64,000 nt of DNA from Ptiloglossa arizonensis (GCF_051014685.1 NC_135049.1:31823531-31887530); one strand, 5' to 3'; counted from the stretch's first letter, positions 1 through 13,751 are shown. Numbers and translations: made by a program. The notes: generated by a model not told the origin, from the sequence alone.

Positions 1-3000
1 CACCACAGGATACCTCGATACGCGCGCTCGTATCTATGGATCGTTTACAACTCACCGCCTCTGTATACTAATTTTAAATTATTTCTCGGCGGAAGGTACG
101 CCGGAACGGTAGTCCGATCGCGGCACCTGAATTACACCGCGATCGTGATCGAAAATCGGAACGAGCGCGACCGTATTCATTCGCTTTTCGATACGAACGA
201 ATCGAAGTTCGAGCTTCGATCGCGGGAGGAAACGCGCGGTTCCGCTTTTATCGCGCGTACGAACGCACGTGGGGGCTCTGCGTCCATCGTGCTCCACTTG
301 GCAGGTGTAAACGACGGAAATCTCGCGACTTTGGTCCGCTGCGCGAGCAACGATACCGCGCGTTCACGTATTTTCGTCGTTGACGTTAATCGATGAGTTT
401 CGGTCGCGCGTCAATTTGTCATCGTCGAAGCGTCCCGGCGTCGACCTTCGCGTAATCGTTACACGTTCCGTAATTTTTGATCGATCTCGGATTCGATACG
501 AGGCGAGCACCGAGCACCGGAAGACTCGACGAGAAAAAGCGCGAAATACGCGTTCACTTTGTCCTGGGCGCGTCAACGTTCGATTCCTTCGCTCCGATCG
601 CGTCTCCGAGCGGTTCGACCGATAACCGTCGCGATAAATAAAGGAACCCGCGCGTCTGTTAGATTAAATGCGAACATTAATAGTCGCGCATTTACATAAG
701 CCGGGTACGTATAAATCAGAAAAACGGCCGCGATGATCGTGTAAGAGAGCTCGCAAAAAGACCGATCCGTTGAAATAAGAGGATCTCTAATTACTAAGTC
801 TGCCCGTAGTTTGTTAATTTACCCGTTCCATCGATTAATTATGCAACCGCGAACGATGAAAAAGACCAGGAGAATCGAGGATGCAACGAATTACGCGCGA
901 ATCGGGAAATAAATTAATCGGGCGTGCGTGTCACGAGACAAGTTCGCGCGCTGCATCCGCGGACCTATCGAAAAAAATGCAGCTAGTTTTGCTGCACATT
1001 GTTGCACGATCTCAGGTACGTACCGGACGTAGCGGGAGTTTGGATTTCTCCGGGAGGTACGTATTTCCAACGTTCGAGGATTTCTCTTTCCGTTTCGACT
1101 TCGCGGACGATAACGCGAGTCTGTTCGATCGTTCGGTGTAAGAAATCGAGCGGAAAGCGCGACGGACGTGGCGAGAACGCGTTACGTAGATTTCGTGCAC
1201 GCCGCCGCGACACGTGCACGCTTCTTTTTTCAATGGACTTAACGACGAACGCTAAAAATAACCGGCGCTATCTTTACGAGCAACGTGACTCGGCGAAAAG
1301 TCGTTCGTATCGTCTTCGGTTCGATCGAAATAAACGACCGGGACTCGGATACCTTTCCGTTTGGAAAACTCTCGTTTTAAGTACTACGGTGGTTCGCCGA
1401 TAAGAGGCGCGCGTCGCGGCGTTCGAAATTGTAATGGTTGTAAATCACGAGGTTTACGGCGCGTCGGGCGAAACGTTCTACGGCACTGTGCGAGTTTCAG
1501 GATGCGCAGGTTGCAGAAACACGAGCACCACGACGGCCCGGAGATTCCTGTTGCACTATGTTGCGATACGTATTACTCTAATAAGCCGGTCGATCGTTCC
1601 AACGAGCTCGTTAAGTCGACCGCGGCGAACGAAATCCCCGCAAAATTGACGTCGACGTTCTCTCCTCTCGGGGTAGCAAATTTTTCCAATCTCGAAGGTT
1701 GCGAGGCGTGAAATCGCGAAGCGTCTCACCGGTCGCGTGCAACCGCGATACCAGCGCGACCGGTAAAAGACAGAATATCGCTCGCGAACGAGTCGAAATT
1801 CGAATCGGATGTCTCCGTTCGATACGAACCGGCAGATCGATCGATAAGGGACGGACGAACGGGGCAAACACGGCTCACGGATAACGAGAATATACCGTAC
1901 AAGTCGGGTTCCGCTTTATCGGATCGGTTACCTCGGTAACGGCGACAATTTTGAGCACCATTTTTCCACGAGTTATCCGAGGCTCCGGTATATTATCGAG
2001 AAGCAAATTAAGTACGCGATACGGTATCGTCGGAACGGTAACGGAGAACAAAACGAACGACCGAATCGAACGTTTCGATACGCGACGCATTGTTTTGGTC
2101 CCGTTTTCCACGCAACGCTCGACAACTCGTCGTATCCTCGTCCCGACGAATACGATATCGATTAACCGCGTCGTCGATACGAGATACTCCGAAGCGTGGC
2201 TCGGAAGACGGAGAAGATCGCGGTGGAGGGTTGCACGTGGTGTTTATGCCCGGAAGAGAAACATCGCGAACCGTTTTAGAAACCGGGTCGCTCGAATAGA
2301 TTCGAGTAACGATATTCCCTCGTTTCCGAGACAAAGAACCGGAGAATTCACCGGGCGAGTTCTATCCGGCCCGAGTATCTGGCGTCGCTCCAAAATCTCC
2401 GATAAACTCCGCGTTCGAAATCGTCTTCCCGCTGGTCCGTGCTCGGCCCGCGTTATTTGTTGCCACTGTCCGCGGTGGAAGTCTCTTAGCTTCCCGAAAA
2501 TCGAGGATCGAACGGTAAATTTCAAACACGGGGAATACCGGCCGAACGATAACAATGTACCGTGGCAATGATCGAAGCGAGCGCGGTATTCGACGAGATG
2601 CGTACTTTCCCGCAATTGCGCGATAAAGTTGTTGGAATAGCAACGATAATAAACAGAATTCCTTAGCCGCGAGTTCCGAGCAAACAAGATCCGTTTCTCT
2701 CGGTTCGTCGGACCGTAGATTTTGCCCGATGTCCCGAGGTTGATTCGATCCAACGAAAACGCGATAAAATCAACGACATCTCGTTCGGGTAGGCGCAAAA
2801 GCGTTTCGTTGGGACGCGCGAAAAGCGCGGGCGAACGTTCGCCGTGCGTAAACATTTCCCTTCGCCGAGGAGGAATAGTTGGCCGAACGCCACTCGAGCG
2901 ACTTCGGGTCCCCGTGTTTTCTTAATTTCGATCGGATCGCGATCCTCCGGCTCGCACGACCCACTTGCGGACGACGGATGTTCCGCGGATCGCGTTCACG

Positions 3001-5750
3001 CGTTCACGCGCGCGGACGAAACGCTCTTTGGCGCGGATCCAAAAAGCTCCGCGCACACCGCGCCGACGCGTAATTCTCGACGATTCAACGCGCTCGGGAA
3101 TCAAACGGCTCTCCAAAGCGGAGTAACGACGTTTACGTTAGCAATAACCGAGCTGTTATTGCGAACGGCCAACGAAAGCAACCAGGATCCCCGCGATGGG
3201 ATACTCGAGTTCGCAACCTCTCGTCTCGTTCGCGGCTCGTATCGAGCAAATAATTCACGATTATCGTTACCAATTTCTCGCGTGAATTTTAACACGCGTA
3301 CGCGAGCAAGTCTAAATTTCGTCTAGTCGAAGTAGGTCAGTGACGCGCGATGTAAAGATTGTGAAATTCTACCAAGCGGACGAGAACGAATCTAAATCGT
3401 TTGAACGGTTATCGAAGAAAGAACTAATATTTCCTCGCTTCGCGTTTCAATTTACGATATTGTTCGTTCGATTCACGGTCAAGATCGTCGCGAATTACGA
3501 AGAATCGGACAACGTTTGCTCGACTCGATGCGCAACAATCTGCGCGTCATTTTCTAAAATATTCTAAACAATGACCGAAGCGAGCGAGCATTCGGAAAAG
3601 AAACACACGCGACTGGACGAGTCATCGGGACTCCGGCCGACGGATCTAATTAAAAAGAGCGATTGTAACCACGATGACGTGGTCGCTCCGAATACTTTTT
3701 CCGTGATTAATTGCCGCTCGATTTCATTGTACGTCGAACGGCTGTCAAACGAATCGGGTAGAACCGCGATGCAAAGTCGATCGACGAGCCGCTTACGCGG
3801 AATCTGCTCCAACGACGATCGGAAAAATCGTTACGAAACCCGTGAATAAATACCGATCGGTGCTCTTCCCGCGTTTCTTGAACCGTTCGCGCGTCGAACG
3901 CACCTGTACGACCGTTCAACGATACCGAGAACGCGAAAAAATGCGCCGCCCGTTGCTTGGAAAACGTACGCGATTCTTTATTCGGTGAATTTATGGAGGA
4001 TCTGGTTAGCCTTATCGGAAACACGCGCGTACGTTTGCGCGGAATAAGTGAAAGCAAACGTTTCGCGAAAAGTTTATCGAGAGTGAAATTAACGCGCGAG
4101 GTGTGGTCGTGCGTCTATTGTGGGAAAAGAGAGATTTCGATTTACGTTTACGCCGCTACCCATAAATTTCCTTCTAACGTACATTTTTCACCATTTTCGA
4201 GAAAAATCTTTCCACAAGCTCCTCACGAGTCGAACCCATTTCCCGAACGCTCGAGGCAGTACGGATCGTCCGAATACTCGGGAATAGTCCGATCTCGCGT
4301 AATATTGAAAATTGGACGAAAAATAAAAAGAAACGACCCTTCGTCCGTTTCTTAAATCGCGCGCGGTTCGATAACGTATACACCTGGTCCCTGTGCGAGC
4401 GTGAAACGATACCTTTGATTCGATTCAGAAACGTAAACGTGGATCGTAAGATCGGTACGCGCGTCGAAAGGAACGACGCACGACCACCGATTAACCGAAT
4501 AACCGAATAATGGAAAAGGAACGAACGTTCGCGTACCATTGAACGTACGGTCGCATAGATCCAATGCCGTTTTCACCGCCACCGGATTTTTTCACCCCTC
4601 CCTTGTCCCAGAGATCTTTAACTACTGTTTCTCGGTACCGATGCAGTGTATCGCGTTACCGCGATCGGCGTGTAACTTTATAACACACGCCCGACTATTT
4701 CCCTCTATCCAGTCGCAGACCGCAATGTTATTACTACCGAGGCGAGCAAACACACGATTTCGCAGTTTCCTCGCGGGCTACGAACACGACATTTCATCGG
4801 GGAAGGTAATAGGAAGTCGCTGCCCGCGCGCGGTTTACCGTCGACGGGGAAATCGAGTATAACCGGCGTTTCACTAAATAATTATTCAACGACGTTGTAA
4901 ATCAACCGTCGCGGGCACGTATCTTTGCACCGGCCTAGCGCGCGCACCGCCGCGCGAAATTGCTACGATTCTGAAAATTCCATCCCAGGGCCCGTCCCTA
5001 TCGCGCGTACGCGCGTGCGCGTGCGCGAGCGCGCGTAATTACAAGTCGATGTTTCTATAAATTCGCATTCCCCGTCGATATCGCCGCGATATTCCGTCGG
5101 GTTAACACCGTCTTCCAGGTGGCTGCAATTATTGCCGCGAAACCTACCAATCTCGCCGACGATAACATCCACGGAAAGGAGATCTAATCGCGTTGAAACA
5201 GGAACGACGGAATCGTCGTGCGCGAAGACGAGTTTAAAGTCGTTGCACCGGTAACGATAACGTTCGATCTCGCGATTAAAAAAAAGAATCTCTCTGTACG
5301 GGTTTTCGGGGAATTCCGTGCGGTCGAAATGAGCTACGTAGTTTTCGGTGGCTTCCGTTTGCACGGTTCGAATCGCGAGTACTCTCGAAGACGAGAGTCT
5401 TCGTCGCGAACGCGAAACGAGAAAAAATGAAAACTAAATTATTCACCGGGCAAAGAACGATCGATATCGATGGCGATCTCGATGAAAATCGAGAGTGCGT
5501 TTCGTTCGAATAACCCTGTAGATTCTAAGCGGACGGTGATTCAACCGCTTCTTCTTTTACCATGAATGGTATTGCATTGTTCCACGCTTCCGTGTAATGC
5601 ATACGCGCGGACGCGAACACAGGGAGACGCTCGCGCGGCACAATCGAACAACGTGCACGTGCATACGCCAGAATTCTACAGAAGTAGCTATCGTATGTTT
5701 TCCCTGCATACAATGTTCGTGACTGGTTTTATCGCCGGCGGGCCCTTCTT

Positions 5751-5781
5751 GCCACGCCACGCCACGCCACGCCACGCCACG
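5751..5781. repeat. (GCCAC)n pentanucleotide repeat
   Basis: Six perfect GCCAC units. Confidence 0.95.
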
Positions 5782-6414
5782 CGAAGTTACACACGGTCAT
5801 TTGTGGCGATCGCGCGAAGACACACGTTACGGGCGCTCGCGTTGCTCGGTTTTGCATCGGGTCTTTCAACGGTGTTGGTTACGCGCTACGGAAGGAACAT
5901 TTCGGCGCCGGAGAGAACTACCGAGTCCAATTGTCCCGACCTTTGCTCTCCGGCGTACAATTACGCAATGGCTGTGCACTTGCGCCAACGATTGCCGTAA
6001 CGACACAACGCGCCGAACATTCTGCGGTTTTTTAACACGTTCCGCGCCACGTGAGCTACCACCCGGCCCGATATTTGCTCCTGGTGGAACTCGAATGGTA
6101 AAAAAAATAACCGACCGTCCGAGGTACGGCGAATCGAGGACACTGTCGAGGTACGGTTGGGAATCGGCGGTGGGGAGGCGCATTCGTCGACACCGAGCAT
6201 CCTCGATAATTAGGCGATTACGATTATCGTAGGCGCGAGTTTCTCCCGCTGGTGATTTTTCCTTCCCCCTCCGAGATCGAGGAGCGATTTCACGGTCACT
6301 TTCACGGTACCGTTTCGCGCGCGAAAAGTAATACGCGCGCGTTCTTTCGCGGCTCGGCCGTTCGCATACGTGTATCGACCGCGCGCGTATCCGTACGAAC
6401 ACGCGCGGTCCCTC

Positions 6415-6461
6415 TCGCGCTCGCGCTCGCGCTCGCGCTCGCGCTCGCGTTCGCGTTCGCG
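6415..6461. repeat. (TCGCGC)n / (TCGCGT)n hexanucleotide repeat
   Basis: About six TCGCGC units followed by two TCGCGT units. It encodes Arg/Ser, Ala/Leu or Glu/Arg runs depending on frame, which makes false open frames on both strands. Confidence 0.93.
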
Positions 6462-7730
6462 GCCGAGTCGTCGAGGTTTAAAGCGCGCGAGCGCGCGAGA
6501 CCGAACAGGCGGTGTTTGCAGTTCCATAGCGGACGTGGACCGAGATAACGCATTAAAATAGTACGCCAACAAACGATAACACGCATTTAGAATATCTGCC
6601 GCGGTGTCGTTCCTCGCGGCGATATTAAATCGCGCGCTCTCTATAATTGCAACGATTCAAACGGCTAACACCCTTTTCTCATCGACGTTGCCGCGACTTT
6701 TACGATACCGAGGAACGAGAGACGGACGCAGAAGCATCCGAGAGGTTCGCGTACGTTGCCACGATAACGATAACCGGTGGGTTGGTTCGATCGTCGCCGC
6801 TGACCGGGGTCGTTTACACGCGCGTTGCCCCGATCGGGGAAAATATTACTTTTTTAATCTTACCTAAGCAACATGGCAGAGTAACTTCAGGGAGAAGATT
6901 GTCGATGATCGAACGCTATATCGCGAACATGCTGCTGCCAATCTGTGCTCTTCGCGGTTTCAGCCTGAACTTCTAACAGCCACCTGAAAGAGAACATCGA
7001 AGTTGGGTACGTTTCATCGCTTTTGAGTCCGTTTCGTCCCGTTTGTTTACCGATTCGAGGGTGCCTATCGGTTACGTTCCGGAGTACTCGACGCTTGCAC
7101 GGGACACGAGGTTGTTCCACGTCCGGGGAAAAGACGAGACGCGAGACCACGGATACGGTAATTGGTTAATTATCGACGCGTGCCGGCGATAATCGAGCGC
7201 AGCCTCTCCCGCGTGGATCGCTTTCGGAATCGGTCCCCCTTTCCTCGATCTCGAACGATAAACAAATAGCTACGCGATTCGGCGTAGAATCGCGCATCGA
7301 AAGAAACGAATTCCAATTGGTCTGGTCGTCGAACATCCGTCTCTACCGGTGGTGCAAAAAAGGCAGCGTTCTCGTCGCCTCGGAACATCGGTTATCCGGC
7401 CATAATTTCCAGCTAGGACGGTTCGTTGAATCGTCGGCGAACGAGACAAAAAGCTCGTCGTCGCCGAGTGCCCCCGGAGCGGTTCTTTGTCGTTCGAGTG
7501 ACAAACGCTTCGGCCGGTGGTTCTGCCTATGTTCCGCGTGTAAACACACCTGCCCGGCGCGTGTCACGTTCATTTGCAGCGGTCATGTTGGCGCGGCGCT
7601 CGTAAATGTAATCGCGTCAATTAAGGCGACACTCACGGATTTCTAATCGCTCGGCCCATGCGAGCCGGATTATGTCGCCTGTTGGCACGCCGGCGATTTT
7701 AATCGATCGATTCACGCGAGAGCAACGAGC

Positions 7731-7787
7731 GACCGACCGACCGACCGACCGAGCGTGCGAGCGAGCGAGCGAGCGAGCAAGCGAGCG
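7731..7787. repeat. Compound (GACC)n-(GAGC)n tetranucleotide repeat
   Basis: Five GACC units run into about eight GAGC units with two imperfect units. Confidence 0.93.
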
Positions 7788-8011
7788 CCCGCCGACCCGT
7801 TCCCGTCTCGTTTTCATTCCATTTTTCTCCCGCCCCGGTTTTTTCCCCTCGCGCGCCGTCTTTCCACGCTGCCGCTTACGTAACGCCGCGAATGAGGATC
7901 GCGTATTAATTACACCGGCAGCTGCGTAGCCACGCGGCCCTGAGGAAAAGTTCGATTCCAATGGATCTTTCGTTTGCCGCGCGAATCGAACAGATTTACG
8001 CCTCCTCGTGC

Positions 8012-8033
8012 CGCGCGCGCGCGCGCGCGCGCG
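8012..8033. repeat. (CG)n dinucleotide repeat
   Basis: Eleven CG units, a potential Z-DNA former. Confidence 0.93.
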
Positions 8034-8596
8034 TACCTAACCGAACACGCCGGTTAACGAGCTTTTGTGCAACGACGCCCGTTTCGCGACCGAGATCCGG
8101 AAGTCGACCACGCGTACCGCGTAACAGTTTCGTAGATACTCGCCGTTCGAGTTATTTTCTTATCTACGATGGTATCGGCAACGCTGGTAAACGAGTTTCC
8201 GACGTAATCGATATCATTTTTCTCCTTACGATATTTATCGCAAGGAGAATCGACTCGTTGCTCGAACGCGTCCCCCTTTGTCCAAGGGTGAGCTCCGAGT
8301 CCGCGTCCGAAGACGGAAAGCCCGATTCCCTCGGGTCCCCGTCGAGGTTCGAAGCCGTGGATTTTCTCGGCGAAGCTCGTCGAACGGTAGCCATCGACTG
8401 TTACTCGATGGAAGCGCGAGACGAGTTCTCGTCGCGGCGCGTTTCGATCCCGATGGGAATCGAATCGCGTCGAATCTCGTCGCGTTGCGACGGGAACACC
8501 CACATAGCTCTGGGAGCCGGGGTACGTAGGTGATTTCACTATTCCGGCACGGCGGTGCATCGGATAAGAGACGAGGCAGAGTCCAGATATAGACCT

Positions 8597-8655
8597 GGTG
8601 TAGGTAATAGTTCGGTAGGTGGTAGTGGTAGCGCGAGCGGTAGGACCGGTAGGTT
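8597..8655. repeat. Degenerate GGTAG-rich repeat
   Basis: Six or more copies of GGTAG/GGTAGG spaced 3-15 bases apart; imperfect, possibly an old tandem array. Confidence 0.5.
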
Positions 8656-9434
8656 TGGTTTACTTCAAGTTCGTTGCGGCCAGCCGGTTGGCCACTTTTC
8701 TTCGTCGTGGTCTTCTTCCTCTTCCTTTTTCCATCCGGCATTTTTCTCCTTTTTGCCTCTCCTTCCCTTCTACTGCTATTTCCTCCTGGTTCGTGATCTC
8801 CCACCCCGCCTCGTTCGCTCGTTCCTCTTCCCCTTTTCCGAACCGTTTCTTCCGATGGTGTTTATTTTAACGCGAGGCCGAGGTGTAACGGCAAAAAGTA
8901 TCGGTTCGAATCGTCGGACGCGATAACATCGAGGATACCCGCGCGTACCCGGCCGGCTTCCGTGAAATATCAGAGGCGGTGGTGGCGTCTCGTCCTCGTC
9001 GTTTCGCGAACGGAGCCCGAGCGGACGGAGGAACGGAGCCGAAGACGGGAAAGAGCGAACGAACGAACGGCGAGGGGGCAGAATCGCTCGTCAGCCGCAG
9101 AATGCTGGGAACGGAAAGAAAATCTCCAAGAGCCTCTTTGTAGATACCGACGACTTTGATAGAGGCGTGTCCATGTCGACAACCTACCATTAGGATGAAT
9201 AAGCATATCTTTATGAGATCTGGACAAACCGCGAGCCTCTCGTATCGGTTACGTTTTTACTTCTCGAATAACCGACGAACGCTACGAGCGCAGTTTCGAA
9301 AACGGCGCGACGCGTCTCGTCCGACGAGAGGATACGAGACGAGCGAGGGATCTCGAAATTCGAAGGTCGCGTTTCGCCATCGATGATTCCGAAAACGAAC
9401 TCGTACGTTTGGATAGCGCGCCTCGCGCGTACTG

Positions 9435-9455
9435 CTCCCGCGAACGCGAACGCGA
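9435..9455. repeat. (GCGAAC)n short repeat
   Basis: Three GCGAAC units, with a further GCGAAC-type copy about 10 bases downstream. Confidence 0.75.
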
Positions 9456-10637
9456 ACTGCTCTCGCGAACGCGAGCGGCCGAACCACCTGTTGCTCAACC
9501 GCTTCACGGTTGCGGCCACGGTTTCGGATACTGCCGGCGGCGAACGTTCGCGGGAAATTCGAAACGAAATACCGTAGGTCGAATCGATTCCCCGAGCGCC
9601 CTGCCTCGAAGGCTGACTTTTTCCACCGAACCGTTATTAAGTACCGCAATTACGACTATTTCTTCGCTTCGCTCGTAAAAAGGTATCGGCCCCGGTATCG
9701 GTCTCCCACGAGTAATCGCGGCCAACTGCGCACGACCGAAGGAGAATGAAAAAAAAAGGACGAAAAAATGAAGCTAGAAACCAAGGAGCACGTAGCGCGA
9801 CTGACGCACGTCCCGGCGAAGTATCAATTGTGACCGTGTTTCACCGAAGCAATAAGAAACCCTATCTGTCGGAATCTCCATTGCCGGGACAATATCCATT
9901 ATTATATTACATCATTGCGTAATCGACGTTTACGGTTTTATGGGACTGGCCTCGCGCGTCCGCGCGCCCGCACCGTGTCTAGCAAACTCGGAATCGGAAT
10001 TGCTCGGACGATTCCGTGAACGCTCGGATTCCGCCGGTCGCGTCGGCAGACATGCTGGCAGCGACCAGGATTTCCCGGTATTCGTGCAAGTCGCGACGCC
10101 GTACGTGAAAGGGAAGAAAAGCGTGTTCGCGGGTCCGCGTGCGCTAGATCCATAGATCGCGTGCACGTTCTTCCACGGAGACGACGTACCGCGTCGAGGG
10201 GGGGACATTCGAACCAGATGCGAGCCGTCGCGACGGTTCTAAAAGCGATCTCTCCACCACCACCACCGTCTCCGTCACCGTCATCGTCACCATCGACGAT
10301 TCGGAAGCTACCAATTAGAAGACCTTTGATCTTCGCTTTTTCGTTCGTCGCGCGAACCCTACCCCGTACAATTAATAGAACGTTTCCCGTGAACTTGCTC
10401 CCTCGAATTCTCGCGACGCGCCCGTATACTTTCGGAGTTAACGACCAGGAGCGGATTCTCTCGCGAAATTTCCCCGCGAGGGCACGGACCGTCCCCACCC
10501 GTCCACCCGCGTACCACACCGAAAGAAAACCCTCGTCGGCAGAAGAACCCCGGACGAGGGGGTTGAGCCCGTTTCGCGGGGGAACTGGTTCTAACGGAGT
10601 TTTATGCCGCGCGGTGGACCAGTTTTGCGGCCGTCAA

Positions 10638-10672
10638 TGAAGTGCACTATACACCGTCGCGAGTGCACTTCA
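10638..10672. repeat. Perfect inverted repeat, 11-bp arms, 13-bp loop
   Basis: TGAAGTGCACT at 10638-10648 and its reverse complement at 10662-10672. Confidence 0.9.
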
Positions 10673-10737
10673 GCGGCGCGGCGCGGAGGGGCGGCGGACG
10701 ACGAAGGAGGAGGAGGAGGAGGTGGAGAAGGCGGTAC

Positions 10738-10798
10738 GGGGGGGGGGGGATGTGGGGGATGTGGGGGATGTGGGGGGTGTGGGGTGTGGGGTGGGGGG
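10738..10798 (+). repeat. G-rich tandem repeat, G-quadruplex potential
   Basis: A G12 run followed by repeated ATGTGGGGG-type units; seven or more runs of four or more G within 61 bases. Confidence 0.9.
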
Positions 10799-10840
10799 CT
10801 GCTGCACGCGGTGCACATTGCCCAGCACGGAGAACCAGTC

Positions 10841-10858
10841 ATTGGCCGATCGGCCAAT
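10841..10858. promoter_or_regulatory. 18-bp palindrome with paired CCAAT boxes
   Basis: ATTGGCCGATCGGCCAAT is a perfect palindrome holding one CCAAT box on each strand, the binding motif of NF-Y. Confidence 0.5.
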
Positions 10859-11577
10859 CGCGTCACGGACCAAAAGAAGACGACCGCCGGTCGCTCGTTT
10901 CGAAAGGTTCGCCATGAGTCGATTCGTGCGACGATCTCTCCTCTCTCACCCTCGTTTTCCTTCCTCGTCGCTTCTTATCGTGTATGCACCACACACGCGC
11001 ACACGCGCACACGCACGCGGCGATTCTCCGCTCTCTGTCTCCGCAGAGTTCCCCCTCTCCCTCCCCCTCTATCATCCCCATCCCTCTTTCTCGTCTTTTT
11101 CTCCGATCGTATCTCAGTTTCTCCCTCTCCCGGTCGCTGCTTCTTTGTCTTTCCTCTTCGCTCGTTCTCCGCGCGGGCGATCTTCTCTTTTCATTGGTCT
11201 CTCCTCATTGCAAAGTGCCGTAATATTCTCCTGCCAGAGTTATTTTCGTCGCGCTCACCCAACCAGCTCTCCCGAGGCGGCATTGCACGAGGTTGCTCTC
11301 TGCGCATTGTCTCGAGGCCCCTGCCGGAGTAACTGGATTTCCAGGCTAGCAAGGCGATCGCCGCCGATACCACCGATCTTCCCTCCTTTGCCTTTGTCTC
11401 TTCCCACTTCGCCTCGATCCTCTCCGTCGGTCTCTTTCTCGTGGATCTTCGTCCACCGCCGCGGGACGGGCCATCTTTGTTCCAACGAAACGGAGCATTT
11501 TTTTCCTCGTCGGAAAATTCGCGAAAATTCGTCCCGAGCTCACGATTTCGGCGACTACGCGGCGTCGCGTAAACGCC

Positions 11578-11594
11578 GGGGGGGGGGGGGGGGG
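11578..11594 (+). repeat. G17 homopolymer
   Basis: Seventeen consecutive G. Long G-runs are error-prone in assemblies, so the exact length is uncertain. Confidence 0.9.
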
Positions 11595-12613
11595 AACGGT
11601 TTCTCCGTTCGAGTGGAACGGAGCGCATTTTCGATCACCGTGGCATTGCGATAATTATCCACGGTTGGGGTCCGGAGAAGAAATCGTTGGCTCGTGGTTG
11701 TTCGGTTTCGAGAAAAGGGAGTTCGCGCTTTGGCGCGTTTAGGATTCGCTCGGTCGGAATAGACGCGAGTTGTTCCGTGTTCATCGACGAAATGGTTCTC
11801 GGCGTTGTAGCGCTCGAGAACGGCTCGGTAAACCACAGTGCCGCTTTTAGACTCGTTAAATACATCTGCAGATCGTTAATCGGGGCCTGAATGAAAGGAA
11901 CATCATGATCAACCGAGACAACCGTACTCGTAATCTCGCGCACAGTCGAGTGTGCCGCTGCTGTGTGCGCACGTGTGAGTGGCACTCGTTACTTAATGCT
12001 TACTTATGTCGGCGCATTACTCGTTAGTCATTACTCAACCACCCTTGCCGCTCGACGCAGCAGCACTTTGATATTCCTCGGATCACGCGAGCCGCCGAAC
12101 CGAAAATTAAAGCCACCGCGCGTCGTTCGAGCATTGAAAAGTTGCCGTGCTCGCGGAACCGAACGTATTTATTAACTACGCCCTCGTCGTCACCGTCTTA
12201 TTTTCGAACAATGTCCCGCATTCTTCCGCGCGACGACTTAATTGCATCCTCGAGCCAACCGCGTCGAAACGATTTTTCCCTCGCGAAAGTGCCGACGAGC
12301 CGCTCGAATCCGCCGCGAAAATCGAATCGTTCTCGTTCCTTCGGGTTCGCTCGCCGCAGATTTTCGCACGTCCGAAATTCGTGTCGTCGACTGGCCGCGC
12401 AAAAGGAAGCAAAGTAGCGCGACGTCGAAATTGCGTCGAAGCGAACACGTCCGCTCGCGGATTACATACCTACGCTACCACGAGCAGTGTAAACGAAACG
12501 TGTGAATATTAAGTGACTATACTGTTGCATAACGCGCCACGACGTCGTTTGATAATGATAAAATTCTATTTTTGCGCGGCGTTCGACGCTCGTCGGTCTC
12601 GCTATCGATGCGC

Positions 12614-12636
12614 TTCGATTCGATTCGATTCGATTC
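12614..12636. repeat. (TTCGA)n pentanucleotide repeat
   Basis: Four and a half TTCGA units. Confidence 0.9.
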
Positions 12637-13751
12637 GCGGAACGTTTCGCACCACCCGCGCGAATTTACCCCAAATCGAGTACGTGTCGTCGGTCCGCAT
12701 CTCGGAGAAAAATAAGTGTATCGGAATCGACGACGCGTTAAACTTTTTTCGCGGCCCATACGCGATTCGAAAACGGTCGACTTGGACGTAACGGCAGCCG
12801 GTCGTCGCTCTCGCTCGTAACGTTCCATCGATTTGAAATCGAAAACGTCCCAGCTTGCGGTAACCTCGTCGCGTGAAAAGATTTCTCGAAAGAGTGTGCA
12901 ATCGCGATCGCTTGGATCGTCCTACGTTTCATTAATTTTCCCCGAACGGTCAAAGCACGGGTCAATCGTGTAGTTTCAGTGCTCGCGAAGCATGTAGAGC
13001 TAATTACGGCCATTGAGCACGGGAATACTTAATTCGACCGATTAATTGGAAAGCACGTTCTTTTTCCGCCGGTATGCCGTATCGCGGGCGTCGCGTCGAA
13101 AAAAAAAGAAAAAAAGAAAACGATTGTTCGCTCGGAAACGGTGGATTTGCTTTCTTTCGATTTCGCTGGAGATTTATCTATCGGGTCTGGTAATCGATCA
13201 CGTTGAGATTCGATATTTTTTCGACGCGGGAATCTCCATTGCGCGGCGTAACAGCCGCAAGGATATAAATCTCGCGCGACGCGCGACGCTCGAGCGAAAA
13301 TATACAAAGTAGCGTACACGCCCGTGAAACGAATGCGGCGCAATTACATTAAATTGCCCGCATTAATTGCCATTAGATGTATCGTAGATCATACGCGTTC
13401 GCAGCGCCGCTGTCGGTAGGTATCGGGAACCACGCGGCCGAACCGTAGCGCGTTTCCTTCGAGATTTATCGCCTCCGCGAGCAATTTACGCGCGTGTATC
13501 CGAAACTGAAATTATGCTAAACAGTCGGAGCGGTCCGGCGAGCGGGATTTTTATCGCGCGTACTCATTATAAAATATCGGGTAGGTGCGCGTACCCTGGC
13601 AGTCGCGTTACGCGGTAGATATTATTACATATTCCAGATTTTCGCGCGAGCCGAGTCACTGGTTCGCGCACCACTGCAAACTCGAACTCGCTGCTCGCTT
13701 TAATAAAGTTGTAAATAGCCTTTTTAAGAGGTGTATCTCGTCGGTGCGAGC

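Larger units (their letters stand above)
1..10590. other. Intergenic, no gene supported
   Basis: CpG-rich non-coding DNA with several microsatellites, listed separately. Open frames of 60-190 codons occur on both strands but show no domain, consistent splice structure or family motif. I see no tRNA or transposon. Confidence 0.6.
10591..11660. promoter_or_regulatory. Candidate regulatory/promoter block
   Basis: Dense unusual elements in 1 kb: an 11-bp-arm inverted repeat (10638-10672), a GGA/GGT-rich tract, G-runs with a nonamer repeat (10738-10798), an 18-bp CCAAT palindrome (10841-10858), a long pyrimidine-rich tract (10930-11210) and a G17 run. CCAAT boxes with CT-rich DNA are common near insect promoters, but I could not identify the gene it would serve. 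Confidence 0.3.

Noticed and set aside
5355..5375. GGTTCGAATC resembling a tRNA B box (also at about 8899)
   Set aside because: No acceptor stem, A box or anticodon arm at the required distance in either case.
9180..9222. Possible 40-base micro-exon (minus) between GTTTGTCCAG and G|GTAGGT
   Set aside because: Too short to judge without transcripts and no partner exons.
10722..11654. 310-codon plus-strand open frame
   Set aside because: It crosses the G-rich repeat and the pyrimidine tract, encodes Gly/Val then Ser/Pro/Leu-rich filler, and other frames here are open too; there is no domain or splice support.
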